This document shows positions 1 to 10,613 of a stretch of 64,000 nucleotides of DNA, in pieces (position 1 is the first letter of the stretch; each line of letters begins with the position of its first letter). Both the position numbers and the translations under genes were made by a program. This DNA comes from Siphonodentalium dalli. Its lineage: Eukaryota; Mollusca; Scaphopoda; Gadilida; Siphonodentaliidae. The stretch spans positions 260,999,863 to 261,063,862 of the forward strand of contig CP136064.1 of the NCBI GenBank assembly GCA_032622095.1, given 5' to 3'. The notes under the pieces are model-generated. The model was not told the origin of the DNA. It saw only the letters and a program-made list of their open reading frames with translations, and made no database searches.

Positions 1-240
1 ATTTGTGTTCCTACCTGCCGGGTCTGCCCAAGATTCAATTTGCCACCTTAGGGGTATGCTCAAGTTGACTGTCAGAGGTACGGTAAACATGCTCCAGCAG
101 AAGAAAAGTTTGAATGTTGTCAAAATTTGTTCTTGTACATGTACAGGTACACTGTATCTGCATCTGTGGAGGAAATTTGTCGAGGGCTGTTCATATCATA
201 ACTCCTCGAAATGAAATATCAAAATGATGAGATAAAGATA
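1..240. other. Unassigned sequence at left edge
   Basis: No gene or repeat that I can name. A 69-codon plus-strand ORF is present but has no recognisable motif. On the minus strand a short open stretch ends in a possible donor near position 15, but its frame does not connect convincingly to the last TRAFD1-like exon found. Left unannotated. Confidence 0.4.
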
Positions 241-736
241 GTTAACCCTTCCTATACTGAATGAATCATCCCATTCTGTTAAAAACTATACAACAGAATG
301 GTCTATTATTCATTTGGAGGGATGTTCAACAAAGTAAATTCACTAAATAAAAGCAGACGACAGACAGACAAAAAGATAATACAACTGCAGATGGATGTCT
401 ATTAACACGTTGATTGCCGACCCCCATTCAATTACATGCAAAATGTACGAGATAACTCGTGGTCGGCAGTCAATGTGTTAATTTGTGGGAAAATGTCGGC
501 ATTATAAGTTAAATGGATTCTCCCACTCAGTCATAAAACTATACAATGGAACAGTCTAGTATACATTTGGAGGGGTTTTCAGGAAATAAAAGCAGACGAC
601 AGACATGCAAAAAGGTAATACAAGAGCAGAATGATTCATATTCATCGGTAGGAAATGTTCAGATAATAAGTTCAACAAACATTGAATCTTTGTTGAACTT
701 ATATCTGAACATTTCCTGTGGGATCAGCTGATGGGA
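241..736. repeat. Degenerate TTAACCC-family mini-element copies
   Basis: Two partial copies of a family that recurs at 1208, 18552, 19261, 33458 and 53829. Shared landmarks are a 5' TTAACCCTT tip, a 'tggaggg(a/g)tgttcag' block, a 'gcagacgacagacag' block, and an inner palindrome built on 'gttcagataataagttcaac'. The copies here are overlapped and interrupted by the small palindromic element at 402-481. Non-coding; the ORF at 546-731 is a by-product. Confidence 0.6.
402..481. mobile_element. 80-bp palindromic TTAA element
   Basis: TTAA at both ends, with inverted arms reading TTAACACGTTGATTGCCGAC at the left and its near-complement at the right, so almost the whole element is arm. It sits inside a larger repeat. 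TTAA target sites are the mark of piggyBac-type transposition, so this is probably a minimal non-autonomous element of that class. Class is inferred from the target site only. Confidence 0.6.
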
Positions 737-744
737 TACAAGTC

Positions 745-1192
745 TGAGTTTATAGAGTGCCTGTCATTTGCAGAATGAGGTCCCCAGAGGGTGAATTTAG
801 TGACGCTATCCTGCGTATAGCACTAGCATCACTAAATTCAGACTCTGGGGACATCATTATGCTTAGAGCTCATCTTCTCTGGAAAGTTTCTTTATTATGT
901 GGGATAGCATCACAAAATTCACCCTCTGGGGACCTCATTTTGCAGATGACAGGCACACTAAACTCAGGCTTGATGATCTACATGAAGGCATGTGTTTACC
1001 CGATTTATTCTCAGAGAGGCCTGGCTGGCAGGCCTCAAAATATGGTGCTGGTCATTTGCAGAATGAGGTCCCCAGAGGGTGTATTTAGTTATGTTAACTC
1101 CCACAGCGGGCTAGCATCACTAAATTCATCCACTGGGAACATCATTCTACATGTTCTCATTTGCTATGGGAGACCTAGACACTCCATTTTCA
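745..1192. repeat. Foldback hAT-family fragments (GAGGTCCCCAGAGGG family)
   Basis: Two partial copies of the foldback family best seen at 5459-5829. Each has 'gcagaatgaggtccccagag' followed by a stem-loop around 'gtgatgctagcccgc' and the complementary arm. Internal stems are only moderately conserved here. The 149-codon ORF across it is produced by the repeats and is not a gene. Confidence 0.65.
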
Positions 1193-1207
1193 CAGATTGC
1201 CGGTAAG

Positions 1208-1460
1208 TTAACCCTTTCTATGCTGATACTCATTGATACGAAATGATCAGATAATAAGTTCAGCAAACGACCATATAGGTCGTTTGTTGAACTTATTATC
1301 TGAACATTTCCCACCAATGAATATGAATCTTTCTCTTCTTGTATTATCTGTCTGTCATCTGCTTTTATTACATGAACATCCCTCCAAATGAATAATAGAC
1401 TGTTCTAATGTATACTTTTATAACTGAGTGGGAGAATCCATTCAGTATAGAATGGGTTAA
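1208..1460. mobile_element. 253-bp TTAA mini-element
   Basis: Begins TTAACCCTTTCTATGCTGA and ends with the complementary ATGGGTTAA. The centre holds a long palindrome ('gttcagataataagttcaac' and complement). The termini and the TTAA boundaries fit a non-autonomous piggyBac-like element. No coding capacity. Confidence 0.65.
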
Positions 1461-2344
1461 GTTTCCCTCATCTTTGAATGTCAGTGACAATGGTATTGAC
1501 TGGCAAAGAAGCCGAAGCCATCTGAGACACTTCTTATATGCATCAGGTGATAAGTTTAATCAGCGGATATTCCCATCGATATTTAACGTTCAATATAAAT
1601 TAATATTCTTAGAGAAACCTTAAGCAACAGTGGTACTATCTATGAGTTTATACTCTCGGGATGCCACAAGCACAAAAATTCTTCCATTTTCTCTTTGGTT
1701 TCAGCCAGTTTCAATTTAATGAAACTTTAGCTATATTATTTTAAGATTACCATCTTCTGTGTTTGTGAAGTCCAATGGCATGGCAACTTCTTACTCTGCT
1801 TGGAATTATTGAAGAATTTTGCTATTTTCAACAGTCGGGCACCTGGGAGTCAATATCCTAATAGCCAAATGCATTATACACCTTACTGGCTGGGCCACCG
1901 AGCTTTACCTACATGTATATGGCTATGTAAGAGACACAAAAGGTTCACATATTTCACATTGCTCTGATCAAGAAAAACATTACTGGTTATATTAGTATAA
2001 TAACCTTTTTTGCAAATCATTGACAATAATATTGTCTGTACTTGAGCTTTTATTATGATATTTATAGTTGGTTATGATCTTTGCATTAATTTTCAATTTT
2101 ATCCCTTTTTTACCCAAGTGACAAATCCCTGCCCGAAATGATGTGTAATAAAGCAGATGTTAGTAAACAAGCACCTCCTCACCTGAAAGAACTATAATAG
2201 AACTAAGAAATGTTGAAAATAGAAAAAGTTAGAAAATTGAATCAAAAATAGTGATGACAAATTCGAGGAACTACCATCGAGAAATCAGGCTATTTTCCTG
2301 CGCATAAAATGCAAAATGTGTTACACATCCAAATTTCCTAATTT
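1461..2344. other. No recognisable feature
   Basis: AT-rich sequence between mobile elements. ORFs are short and without motifs. I see no splice-bounded exon that extends the TRAFD1-like gene. Confidence 0.4.
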
Positions 2345-2352
2345 ATGGGAAC

Positions 2353-3560
2353 CAGGGTTGTCAAAGTACCGACGGTACCACAACTTTCGGTACCGGTTCC
2401 GTACTGATGTTCAGTACCGCAAACTGGGTCGGTATCGGTACTCATTGAGTGGACTTTTATACGGCAAATAACTTTTGTTTCGTGGGGTTCCATCATCAAT
2501 TAAGTTCGAGGTTTAGTCAAAGAACGAAAATGAAAATCTCAACGACATTTACGATTAAGTTGTTGTCTGCGGCGGTTTTCGGCAAGTCGCAAAGGGAGGA
2601 TTTTTTAAAAGACGGAATACAGAGTGGAATGAATGTAGACATGTATGTTTGACTACTGGGTCGGCTAACATTGTAGACTTATCTGGATACACGGTACACC
2701 ACTTTATTTGTGTGGTATTAATTAGAGAACTCACTAATCGGCCATATTACTCGCATGTTGTAATTTCATAAATGATGTCACCCAATGAAACCAAAGTCGT
2801 CTCCAGTAAGCATAGTTGTAGTTGGCTAGTTCGAAAATTTGAAATAGATTTAGAGAGAAAATAGTCAAATACACTCTTTGTCTGTGACATTAACTTTATA
2901 GCACAATAAAAGTTAAAACAAGGGAAAATAAAACTCAATAGATGTCACTCATGTGAATATAAGCATCATTACGTCATAATACTCTGGTAACTCTGCCCTG
3001 GTTGCCCATGCCTCCATGTCACGATTCACAAGTCACAAATATCCCGTCATTCGAGGTCCAACAGTGTCAAAATCCATGTCATCATATATATCCATCGATG
3101 GTAATTTGGGTGTTTGGCACTTTTGCGCCTTGTGAACTTGTCGGTGCCCAAGCAGCCCAACAGACTCCTCTCAAATGATGCATGTGTCATAAATTTATAC
3201 CGCGAAACGACACGTGCATAATTGCATCCGGCGGCATTCCAGCCGCATCCAAGAAATGCAGTTATCACAAGCGCCTACACAATGCATGCATTCTGTCAAT
3301 TTAGTGACAAGTTGTCATAGTGCGGCATACTGTGCCTTTGGTGTTTGAATGTGCTAATGATATCACGATGACCAATCGCAGTTTTGTTTGGCGCGATGTT
3401 GAGCTGCTTAATTAACCCTTTATATTTGTTAAGATGTATATTAATAGAAATCAATAATCAGTACCGAGAGCCGTCGGTACTCGACATCAGAACCGGTACC
3501 GATTTAATTCCTGATTACCGCCAGTTCCGGTACCGGTACCAGTACCTATTGACAACCCTG
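2353..3560. mobile_element. Non-autonomous hAT element, 1208 bp, exact 8-bp TSD
   Basis: Terminal inverted repeat CAGGGTTGTCAA at the left and its complement at the right. The flanking octamer atgggaac is present exactly at 2345-2352 and 3561-3568. Eight-bp target duplications and CAGGG-type tips are diagnostic of the hAT superfamily. Subterminal regions are rich in short 'ggtacc/taccg' palindromes, which may be transposase-binding repeats. There is no transposase ORF; the small ORFs at 3047-3268 and 3384-3584 show no hAT motifs. Confidence 0.9.
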
Positions 3561-3568
3561 ATGGGAAC

Positions 3569-4000
3569 AATCATAGCTTTATAAAAATAACTAAACCATC
3601 AAAAATGGAAATTCAACTTTGAAGACAGGCTTCCCCAACAATTGAATTAACAAGATACTTAATCTGATACATGTATTTCAGATCCGCCTTCAACCCATAA
3701 ATTGAGTATTGTTAATTAGCAAGTCAAAGTGGTTACAAAGTGTCTTGATAAAAAGGTCCATTGAAGGGTTGAGGAGTATTTTTGAATATAATCTTCTAAT
3801 CTATTCAGAGAATTCATATAAATTAAAACCCACAGTATAATCCAGTACGAACAATCATTTTATAATCTACAAATATCACATTTTATAGTAGGAGCATCTC
3901 GATTCGAGTCGATCGCATATATCTGAGTAAATAAGATAGACATCAAGAATACAAGAGGAATGATTCTATAATAAATAAAGACATAATTCATTCAGTAGTC
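3569..4000. other. No recognisable feature
   Basis: AT-rich sequence between a hAT element and a partial foldback copy. Nothing supported on either strand. Confidence 0.4.
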
Positions 4001-4002
4001 TG

Positions 4003-4322
4003 ATCAAGCCTGAGTTTAGTGTGCCTGTAATTTGCAGAATGAGGTCCCCAGATTCACACTGGGAACCTCATTCTGCTATGAGAGACCTAGGATCAGACTG
4101 AAGTTGGTAATGTTCACACATTAGTCACCTCGATAATGCATTTTATCTTCTGCAAATCAAGGGATATAGAAACTGAACAGATGGGAAAATGTAACTAAAA
4201 CAATGTTAATTTGAGACTATAGATTCTTCCCAGAAGATGAGACCTAAGCAGAATGAGGTCCAAGAGGGTGAATTTGGTGATGCTAGCCTACTGTGTCACC
4301 TATATTCCAATTTCAATGCAAC
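4003..4322. repeat. Degenerate foldback hAT-family copy
   Basis: Carries the family's left stem in shortened form ('gcagaatgaggtccccagat'), the middle segment ('gagacctaggatcaga...gatgttcac'), and part of the right stem ('gtgaatttggtgatgctagc'). The right tip is missing where the hAT element at 4331 begins. Confidence 0.65.
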
Positions 4323-4330
4323 GAGCTGAT

Positions 4331-5318
4331 CAGACCTGTTAAGTTTTGAAAATGTCAATCTGGGAGATTTTTTGCAGGAGGTATGCCCAAATATGTTCAT
4401 GTTCCAAAAATCATTTTTATGATGAATAGTGCATAGTTTTTATGAGTTTCTCTTTGTGTTTATTTTATAAATATATAGACCTAAATAAAATGGTAATGAA
4501 TGTCCTGTTGCTAATTGTAATAGAGCTGCTGTGAGTGGGAGATACCACCATTTATTGAAGAGAAAGAAGCAGACACTTCGTATAAACTAAGTAAAAATTC
4601 CACCGGATACAGCCGGATATGAGCGAAACCAAATGTACAAAATCGGAATGAACTACAAAATGGACATGTCTTATGGTGATGGTCTAACCCCCCCCCCAAA
4701 AGAAATGCACACATTCCACCATTTATTAAAAAAAATTAAGAAACAGAAACTTCGTTTAAAATAAATAAAAACAAACCAGAGTTACCCAGGTTACAACCGG
4801 ACATGTATGCATGAAAACGAAAGTACAAAATGACCTGTCTTACAGTTTTACCCACAAACGAAATGGACACATTCCATTCGCAATGCATACCACTAATCTG
4901 TTACTGAGAAATGTTCATCAATGGGGCCTTACAATACAGCTGCACACTTGTGATTATATGTATTGTAAACTATAACAACACCCTTTATACGTGTGGCTTC
5001 ACCAGTGTGAAAATCAATTAATATCAGTCACAGTTCACCACTTATCAGGCTTCAATCAGAGGGAATATCAAAGTTACCGAAGGTACATTCTGTGAATGTT
5101 AATGTGTGGGTATTTACGGCACCGGAAATCACTGTCATTTGGGGAATCTCCCGCAAATGGACGAATTCGAAAAATAAAAAACTTGAACATCTGTTTTTTG
5201 GGGATTTTGAATGCGGGGTTTTGCTGAATCCGGGATAAATTGGGCGTTATCCGTATTTGAACAATTGCTGTGGCAATCCGGGAATCTCACGGACAATCCG
5301 TGAAACTTAACAGCTCTG
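4331..5318. mobile_element. Non-autonomous hAT element, 988 bp, exact 8-bp TSD
   Basis: Tips CAGACCTGTTAAGTTT at the left and, read from the right end inward, CAGAGCTGTTAAGTTT. The octamer gagctgat flanks it exactly (4323-4330 and 5319-5326). The interior has blocks also present in a second copy at 28634-31514, such as 'ccaccatttatt' and 'cagacacttcg'. A truncated third copy starts near 55245. No transposase ORF; the ORFs at 4511-4714 and 5135-5377 are repeat-derived. Confidence 0.9.
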
Positions 5319-5458
5319 GAGCTGATGCAAAACACAATGAATGGAACTGATTCACCTGAATACACCAATAGAATCATTACACTCGCATTCTTGACATCTA
5401 TTATATTTCATTGATCAATGATCACAATGAACACAAGATAAACCTCAAGTTACCCAAA

Positions 5459-5829
5459 CAAGCCTTGAAACAGGGTGTCTGTCATTTGCAGAATGAGGTC
5501 ACCAGAGGGTGAATTTAGTGATGCTACCCCGCATAGCGGGCTAGCATCACCAAATTCATCCTCTGGGAACCTCATTCTGCTGAGGTGTAAGCATTCTGTC
5601 ATTTGCAGAATGAGGTCCCCAGAGGGTGAATTTAGTGATGCTACCCCGCATAGCGGGCTAGCATCACCAAATTCACCCTATGGGAACCTCATTCTGCTGA
5701 GGTGTAAGCAGAATGAGGTCCCCAGAGGGTGAATTTGGTGATGCTAGCCCGCTATGCGGGGTAGCATCACTAAATTCACACTCTGGGGACCTCATTCTGC
5801 AAATGACAGACACCCTATTTCAAGGCTTG
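5459..5829. mobile_element. Foldback hAT-type element, 371 bp, exact 8-bp TSD (reference copy)
   Basis: Tips CAAGCCTTGAAA at the left and TTTCAAGGCTTG at the right, flanked exactly by the octamer tacccaaa (5451-5458 and 5830-5837). Inside are several stem-loops, each with arms built on 'gaggtccccagagggtgaat' and a loop around 'ccccgcatagcgggc'. This copy holds three stem-loops in tandem, one more than the others. The 8-bp target duplication assigns the family to hAT-type transposition. ORFs at 5475-5949 are artefacts of the repeat. Confidence 0.88.
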
Positions 5830-6041
5830 TACCCAAATCAGACCGGTTCTCGACAAATTGTATGCTGCCAGCAGCAAACAGATGTGCCACAGTGCATGGC
5901 ACGCAACTATAAGGTGAGATCATCATCACTATCCTCATCTATTCCATAAGGACGTCTTGAATTGTGCATCTGAAAATGATATGAGCTGAATTATTGAATG
6001 TATGTGGGTTTCTTTGAAATTGAACTGCAGTAATTTAGATT

Positions 6042-6290
6042 TTAACAACAGACAACTAAGTATTTAGGTTCAATGAACACAATATATTGACTTTTAAGAT
6101 AATGATTATTAAAATATCCATTCCAAAACACATCAATAAAGAAAATATCATTTCCCATGACAAATTTCATAATGATCCGACCAAAGGTATGACATGTAGG
6201 AAACGAAATTGTTGACGAATAACGCACACACGGATACCAAGCCATGGCAATAGCTCAAACTTTACAAAGTAAAGTTGAGCTAAAAAGCCA
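6042..6290. repeat. Copy of the 'atggcaatagctcaaac' repeat tail
   Basis: Contains 'gacaaatttcataatgatcc', 'gttgacgaataacgcacaca' and 'ccatggcaatagctcaaac', followed by a short inverted repeat. The same order occurs at the end of the large satellite block near 39910-40065, so this is a dispersed single-unit relative of that array. Confidence 0.6.
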
Positions 6291-6469
6291 AAGATGAATA
6301 ACTCTAGAATGGAAAACAGTAGTGAACATCCATACCAAATTTCATTGAGATTCGAGTAATGCTGTTCAAGTTATTACCTGAACAGACATCGGATGGATGC
6401 ACCGACACATGGACTGACAGATGCAAAAAGGTATACCCCCCCTTTTTTTTTTAAAGGGGGCTATAATAA

Positions 6470-7269
6470 CAAGTTTGTACATTCATAGATAATTTGACAT
6501 ACAACACAAAATGTTAGCATGTAAACTTTCACTTCTGTGAATCCATAGTGGTTAACCTAGTAAATGCTATGTTGCATTTTCTTAAAGACATATTATGGAC
6601 TTGTTTGGGTGTGTGAAATTGATAAATTAATACTCAGGCATTATGCCAACTGTGGGAATGTAGCATTCTACTAACATCGCTGAAAATTTCAAAGAAATCA
6701 ACCATACCATTCCATAGAAAACATCATCTGAACTACGCCCAATTGTAAATATTTACATCTCGATTCGTGACACAACTGTCTGCGATAATTTAACACAAAT
6801 GATTTCGCCATTGAGAGTCATTGCATTTAGTTAATGTATAAGAACGACGGTGTATATCGTCAATTTGGATTACTATTCGTAACAAATAACTACTTTGAGA
6901 AAGATTATTCTCAATTTCTATTTGATCACCCTACAAGAGTGTTTCACATCACTTTAATCAATTATTGTGCCAACTCACTAAATATTACAATAAACATTAT
7001 TTGCTTGCTGCTTTTCAAATCCAGATGTGTGATGTTGTGCATGTGCTATTGCGCATCATGAAATTGAAGGAGTGCATCAAAAAAATATTAATTGTTGGCT
7101 ATAGCATTATTGTTTGGAATGAGAATTTCTCATCTATTGTTTTTGGTAACAGATATGAAATATCTTTGAATATAACACTTCTATGTCGATAAACATGTCA
7201 TAATTTCAAACTGACATTTCAATCAGTGAATGAATAAGAAACAGCCATTTTATAACAGCAGGATTTTAC
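6470..7269. other. No recognisable feature
   Basis: AT-rich intergenic or intronic DNA. Overlapping 75-codon ORFs at 6834-7192 have no motifs, no splice context and biased AT composition. Confidence 0.4.
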
Positions 7270-7277
7270 ATTAATAA

Positions 7278-7780
7278 CCATGTTTTGAAATATTGTGTCT
7301 GTCATTTGCAGAATGAGGTCCCCAGTGGGTGAATTTTGTGAAGCTATCCCGCATGGCAGGCTAGTATCACAAAATTCGCCCTATAAATTCTGCTGGGAAC
7401 GTCATTCTGCTGAGGCCTCAACTGCTATGGGAGACCTAGGATCAGGTTGAAGTTCCCCAGTTGAAGTTGGTGATGTTCACCCATTAGTCACCTTGAATGT
7501 TTCATCTGCAAATTAGGGGATATAGAAACTGAACAGAAGGGAAAAATCAACTAAGAACCAAGTTAATTTGAGATTATAGATACTTCCCAGAAGATGGGGC
7601 CTAAGCAGAATGAGGCCCCCAGAGGGTGAATTTGGTATGCTAGCCCACCGTGTGGGATAGCATCACTATATTCACCCTCAGGATATAGCATCACTAAATT
7701 CACCCTCAGGATATAGCATCACTAAATTCACCCTCTGGGGACCTCATTCTGCAAATGACAGACACACTATTTCAAGGCTT
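7278..7780. mobile_element. Foldback hAT-type element, 503 bp, 8-bp TSD
   Basis: Same family as 5459-5829. The right tip ends ATTTCAAGGCTT; the left tip is diverged (CCATGTTTTGAAATA). The octamer attaataa lies on both sides (7270-7277 and 7781-7788). A stem-loop stands at each end, and the unique middle runs from 'gagacctaggatcaggttga' to 'cttcccagaagatg'. The right stem carries a short triplication of 'gatatagcatcactaaattc'. It lies about 100 bp from TRAFD1-like exon 11. Confidence 0.85.
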
Positions 7781-7879
7781 ATTAATAACGTGTGATGAGC
7801 CAGAATGGAAGTGAGTAGGGACTCCCTACTAGGGAGTTACTAATTACTAGTACTTATTAGTAATCATTGCTATACATAC

Positions 7880-7973
7880 CTGTGTTCTGTTGGTGTCTGA
7901 AAACTGGTTACTCCTTTGTTGAGGTCTGGGAGCAGTTCTTATATTGGACCCTGTCACATTTAATGGCGGATTC
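7880..7973 (-). CDS. TRAFD1-like gene, exon 11 (last exon found)
   Basis: 94 nt, entry phase 2, exit phase 0, bounded by an 'attacag' acceptor and a 'gtatgt' donor. It completes a split Lys codon from exon 10 and encodes about residues 625-656, a Pro/Asn/Gln-rich segment containing NPPLNVTGSNIR. It belongs to the disordered C-terminal region. A good donor implies at least one more exon to the left; I could not find it, so the gene's 3' end may lie outside the window or be too short to recognise. Confidence 0.7.
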
Positions 7974-8046
7974 CTGTAATTTAAAATATGAATAAACATA
8001 CGTACTTGACTGATTTCAACCAAATTTGGTGCAGTGGCTCATGATC

Positions 8047-8406
8047 TTAACCCTTTACCCAACAGAACGGCCCTGTGCCAATGCATTCTCTTATATATGC
8101 GAGTCGACCATAGGTCGCCTCGCATATATAAGAGAATGCATTGGCTTAACACATATTAAAAATGATAAACAAATTTTTTTTTAGGCCAATGCATTCTCTT
8201 ATATATGCGAGGCGACCTATGGTCGACTCGCATATATAAGAGAATGCATTGGCACAGGGCATAACTGTAACCATCACAATGTGGTCAATGAACCGGTTCC
8301 AATGATATCCATATTTGTATGGTGTTATTGAGACAGACCGAAGATATTTTAGGCTGTTGAAGCTTTATTTGGCCGGTTTTGGCCGGTTTGTTGGGTAAAG
8401 GGTTAA
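8047..8406. mobile_element. 360-bp TTAA element carrying the double-hairpin cassette
   Basis: Tips TTAACCCTTTACCCAACA at the left and the complement at the right, ending in TTAA. At 8071-8259 it carries two long near-perfect hairpins whose stems read 'ccaatgcattctcttatata' and complement, with loops around 'gtcgaccataggtcgcc', separated by an AT spacer. An inverted-orientation relative is at 34114-34499. Piggybac-like by target site; non-coding. Confidence 0.8.
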
Positions 8407-8446
8407 CTAAAAAAAAATAAATAAATAAAAAAACGAGAGAACTTAC

Positions 8447-8531
8447 TTAGGTCTGCCACGAGACTGATTTAGTCTTTCCACGTGCCTCTGTATATCCTTC
8501 GCAGTTGTTTTATTCGATCTTTTCTTGGTTT
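8447..8531 (-). CDS. TRAFD1-like gene, exon 10
   Basis: 85 nt, entry phase 1, exit phase 2; acceptor 'atttaag', donor 'gtaagt'. Only this frame is open. It encodes a basic segment (KKRSNKTTAKDIQRHVERL) that could form a short helix. It joins exon 9 in frame only if exon 9 uses its inner donor at 18247. Flanked on the left by a TTAA element 40 bp away. Confidence 0.72.
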
Positions 8532-8687
8532 CTTAAATAAAGAATAAGAACTGTGCTAACATACTATTAACAAGCAGTAATTGAATTCTCTTTTGAAAAA
8601 CTGACTAGTACATGTTGTTTATATAAATTTTGAATAAATCATCAGATAGATGAACATGAAACAATATTTTTCAAAATAAGTAAAATA

Positions 8688-9345
8688 TATATCTCCTAGA
8701 AGTATCTTGCCCACTGAACTATATGGTATACAGTCTCCGTGTCTTTCTGAAACTATCTACTTTATTTGCAGGGCCTTCAATCCAAGTCTCCACTATTTGT
8801 TTAGTTTGGGCCCTCTGGTAGCTGGCCAACATGTATTAGTCTTATGGTGTAATTACATACATTGACTTAGGGTGATATTGTACATATTGTAGGTTATCAG
8901 GTCAATCCAGTTCTTTGATTGATGTGCATAGGAGTGTTTATCTTTCCTCGTGGCCTCCACCTGCCAGAAAATTCTATATTATACCATATAGTTCAGTGGG
9001 CAAGATAACTTTGACGGAGATACAATATGTTTCAAAATAAGTAAAATATATATCTCCTAGAAGTATCTTGCCCACTGAACTCTGAGCTCCCTCCCAGAAT
9101 TTCGCACCCACCCCGCTCACGAGGAATGTCCTAATGGGGGAAAAAGTGAGAGAATGCTATCTGGCTTCAAGTTAAATGGACATTTGGAGATCACGTGGTC
9201 AGAGGTTACAGGAGGTCATGAAACATGATAGAATGTACCTTGGAATTTTTGTACCGTTTTCAACTCAGGGGTTGTTAACCCTTCCTTGTTAAAATTGGGG
9301 AATATACCATATAGTTCAGTGGGCAAGCTAACTTTGATGGCGATA
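8688..9345. mobile_element. Two adjacent mini-elements with CACTGAACTATATGGT inverted tips
   Basis: First unit about 8688-9025, second about 9047-9345. Each has inverted arms of about 45 bp whose core is 'cttgcccactgaactatatg' and complement; the second unit's left arm is partly lost. The 16-mer CACTGAACTATATGGT is also the inner part of the inverted terminal repeat of the DIRS-type element at 12285-17643. They look like internally deleted or non-autonomous relatives using the same terminal signal. Direct observation: shared tips. Inference: mobilisation relationship. Confidence 0.6.
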
Positions 9346-9439
9346 TATAACACAACATAAGATTAACATTTGTTGAATGTAAGCCTTGACGAATATTCCG
9401 CCTATTTACAGGGCAGTGGTGTCTGAGATATTTTTAGAT

Positions 9440-9595
9440 TTAGTCAGATTCCTAGAAGATGGGGGCTAAACAGAATGAGGTGCCCAGAGGGTGAATTTGG
9501 TGATGCTAGCCCACGTTTAGGATAGCATCACTAAATTCACCCTCTGGGGACCTCATTCTACAAATGACAGACACACTATTTCAAGGCTTATTAAT
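9440..9595. repeat. Right half of a foldback hAT-family copy
   Basis: Contains the right stem-loop ('gtgaatttggtgatgctagc' and complement) and the right tip ACTATTTCAAGGCTT. The left half is absent, so it is a truncated copy. Confidence 0.7.
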
Positions 9596-9608
9596 AATAA
9601 CATGGTGA

Positions 9609-9830
9609 TTAGAAATTTACTTTTGCCAAATGAAAATATTTTTCACCAAAATTCTATTAGAAATTCCCAAATGCTATCAGTAGCTGCAACATTGAGTTTG
9701 AACGACTTTTGATATCGATAAGAAAGCAGCAAATTATTAATAATTCTTTTTGCCTCAATAAACCATTCCCCCAACAATAAAATTGTATAAGGATGCTTCA
9801 TCGGAAGGGCACATCAAAACGAAGAGGATT
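9609..9830. repeat. Fragment related to the 36777-40445 hAT element
   Basis: Shares 'gaaatttacttttgccaaat', 'aacgacttttgatatcgata' and, further on, 'gcttcatcggaagggcacat' with the two ends of the element at 36777-40445, but lacks the satellite array and both tips. An internally deleted, decayed copy. Confidence 0.55.
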
Positions 9831-10215
9831 AGCTATGTAAGCACCGCCGCAATAAATACTAATAATCACACACCCTCTGCATTCACACAGTTAGCTTCCG
9901 TGAGAATCTGTACAAAAATCGGGATACGGTTACACAATTGTTTCCAATGTTCATCTGACAGGCAATAACTGAAGTAGACACTTCATAAAAAGCAATGAAC
10001 CTACGTCACTTCAAGCCGATCGTGTGCATGCGCTTGCTGCGTGGTGTTATTGGGAGACAGTGTTGGAATTTGAACAATACGTTACTTTCAATTGTTGTGG
10101 TAGTTTTGAAAAAAAATTCAAATTATATATGTATTATTAAAAAATGTACTGGTGTATGATTATAAGAAATGACTTGCAGATCGATTGGGGTTATAATTTT
10201 TGACCGGCAGAGTAA

Positions 10216-10430
10216 TTAACCCTTTCAGTGCCAAGTCCGATTTTTGTATCAACCCATATTTCCTTGATCATTTTTCAAATTTATTGATTATAATAATGTG
10301 ATACATTGATGGAAAGAGCTCTTAGAGCTCTTTCCATCAATGTATCACATTATTATAATCAATAAATTTGAAAAATGATCAAGGAAATATGGGTTGATAC
10401 AAAAATCGGACTTGGCACTGAAAGGGTTAA
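10216..10430. mobile_element. 215-bp near-perfect palindromic TTAA element
   Basis: Begins TTAACCCTTTCAGTGCCAAG and ends with the complement CTTGGCACTGAAAGGGTTAA; the two halves are complementary through to a centre at 'gagctcttagagctc'. It could form a hairpin of over 100 bp per arm. A relative at 35767-36206 has the same tips but a different centre. The ORF beginning at 10375 is not supported. Confidence 0.8.
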
Positions 10431-10445
10431 ACAAAGTTTGTGTAA

Positions 10446-10613
10446 AATAGGGATAAACATGCTGTCTGTTGTGATTTTGGGATGTTCATCAGTGGATTTT
10501 ACGATGGAAAAATTAGCGGTAAAGCGAGGAGTTGGTGAAACAGAAATTTTTCATCAGAAAACCCACCGATAAATATCTCAAAATCACACAAGACAGCATG
10601 TTTATCCCTATTC
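10446..10613. repeat. Inverted repeat, arms about 36 bp
   Basis: Arms 'agggataaacatgctgtctg' (10450) and complement (ending about 10610) enclose roughly 95 bp. Probably a small foldback element; no TSD recognised. Confidence 0.5.

Noticed and set aside
1-150. Possible last TRAFD1-like exon near the left edge
   Set aside because: A donor-like 'gcaggtagg' is present on the minus strand, but no acceptor in the right phase, and no homology was recognised.
757-1206. 149-codon ORF
   Set aside because: The frame runs through foldback stem-loops; the peptide is the translation of the stems (MRSPEGEFSDA) and recurs at every copy.
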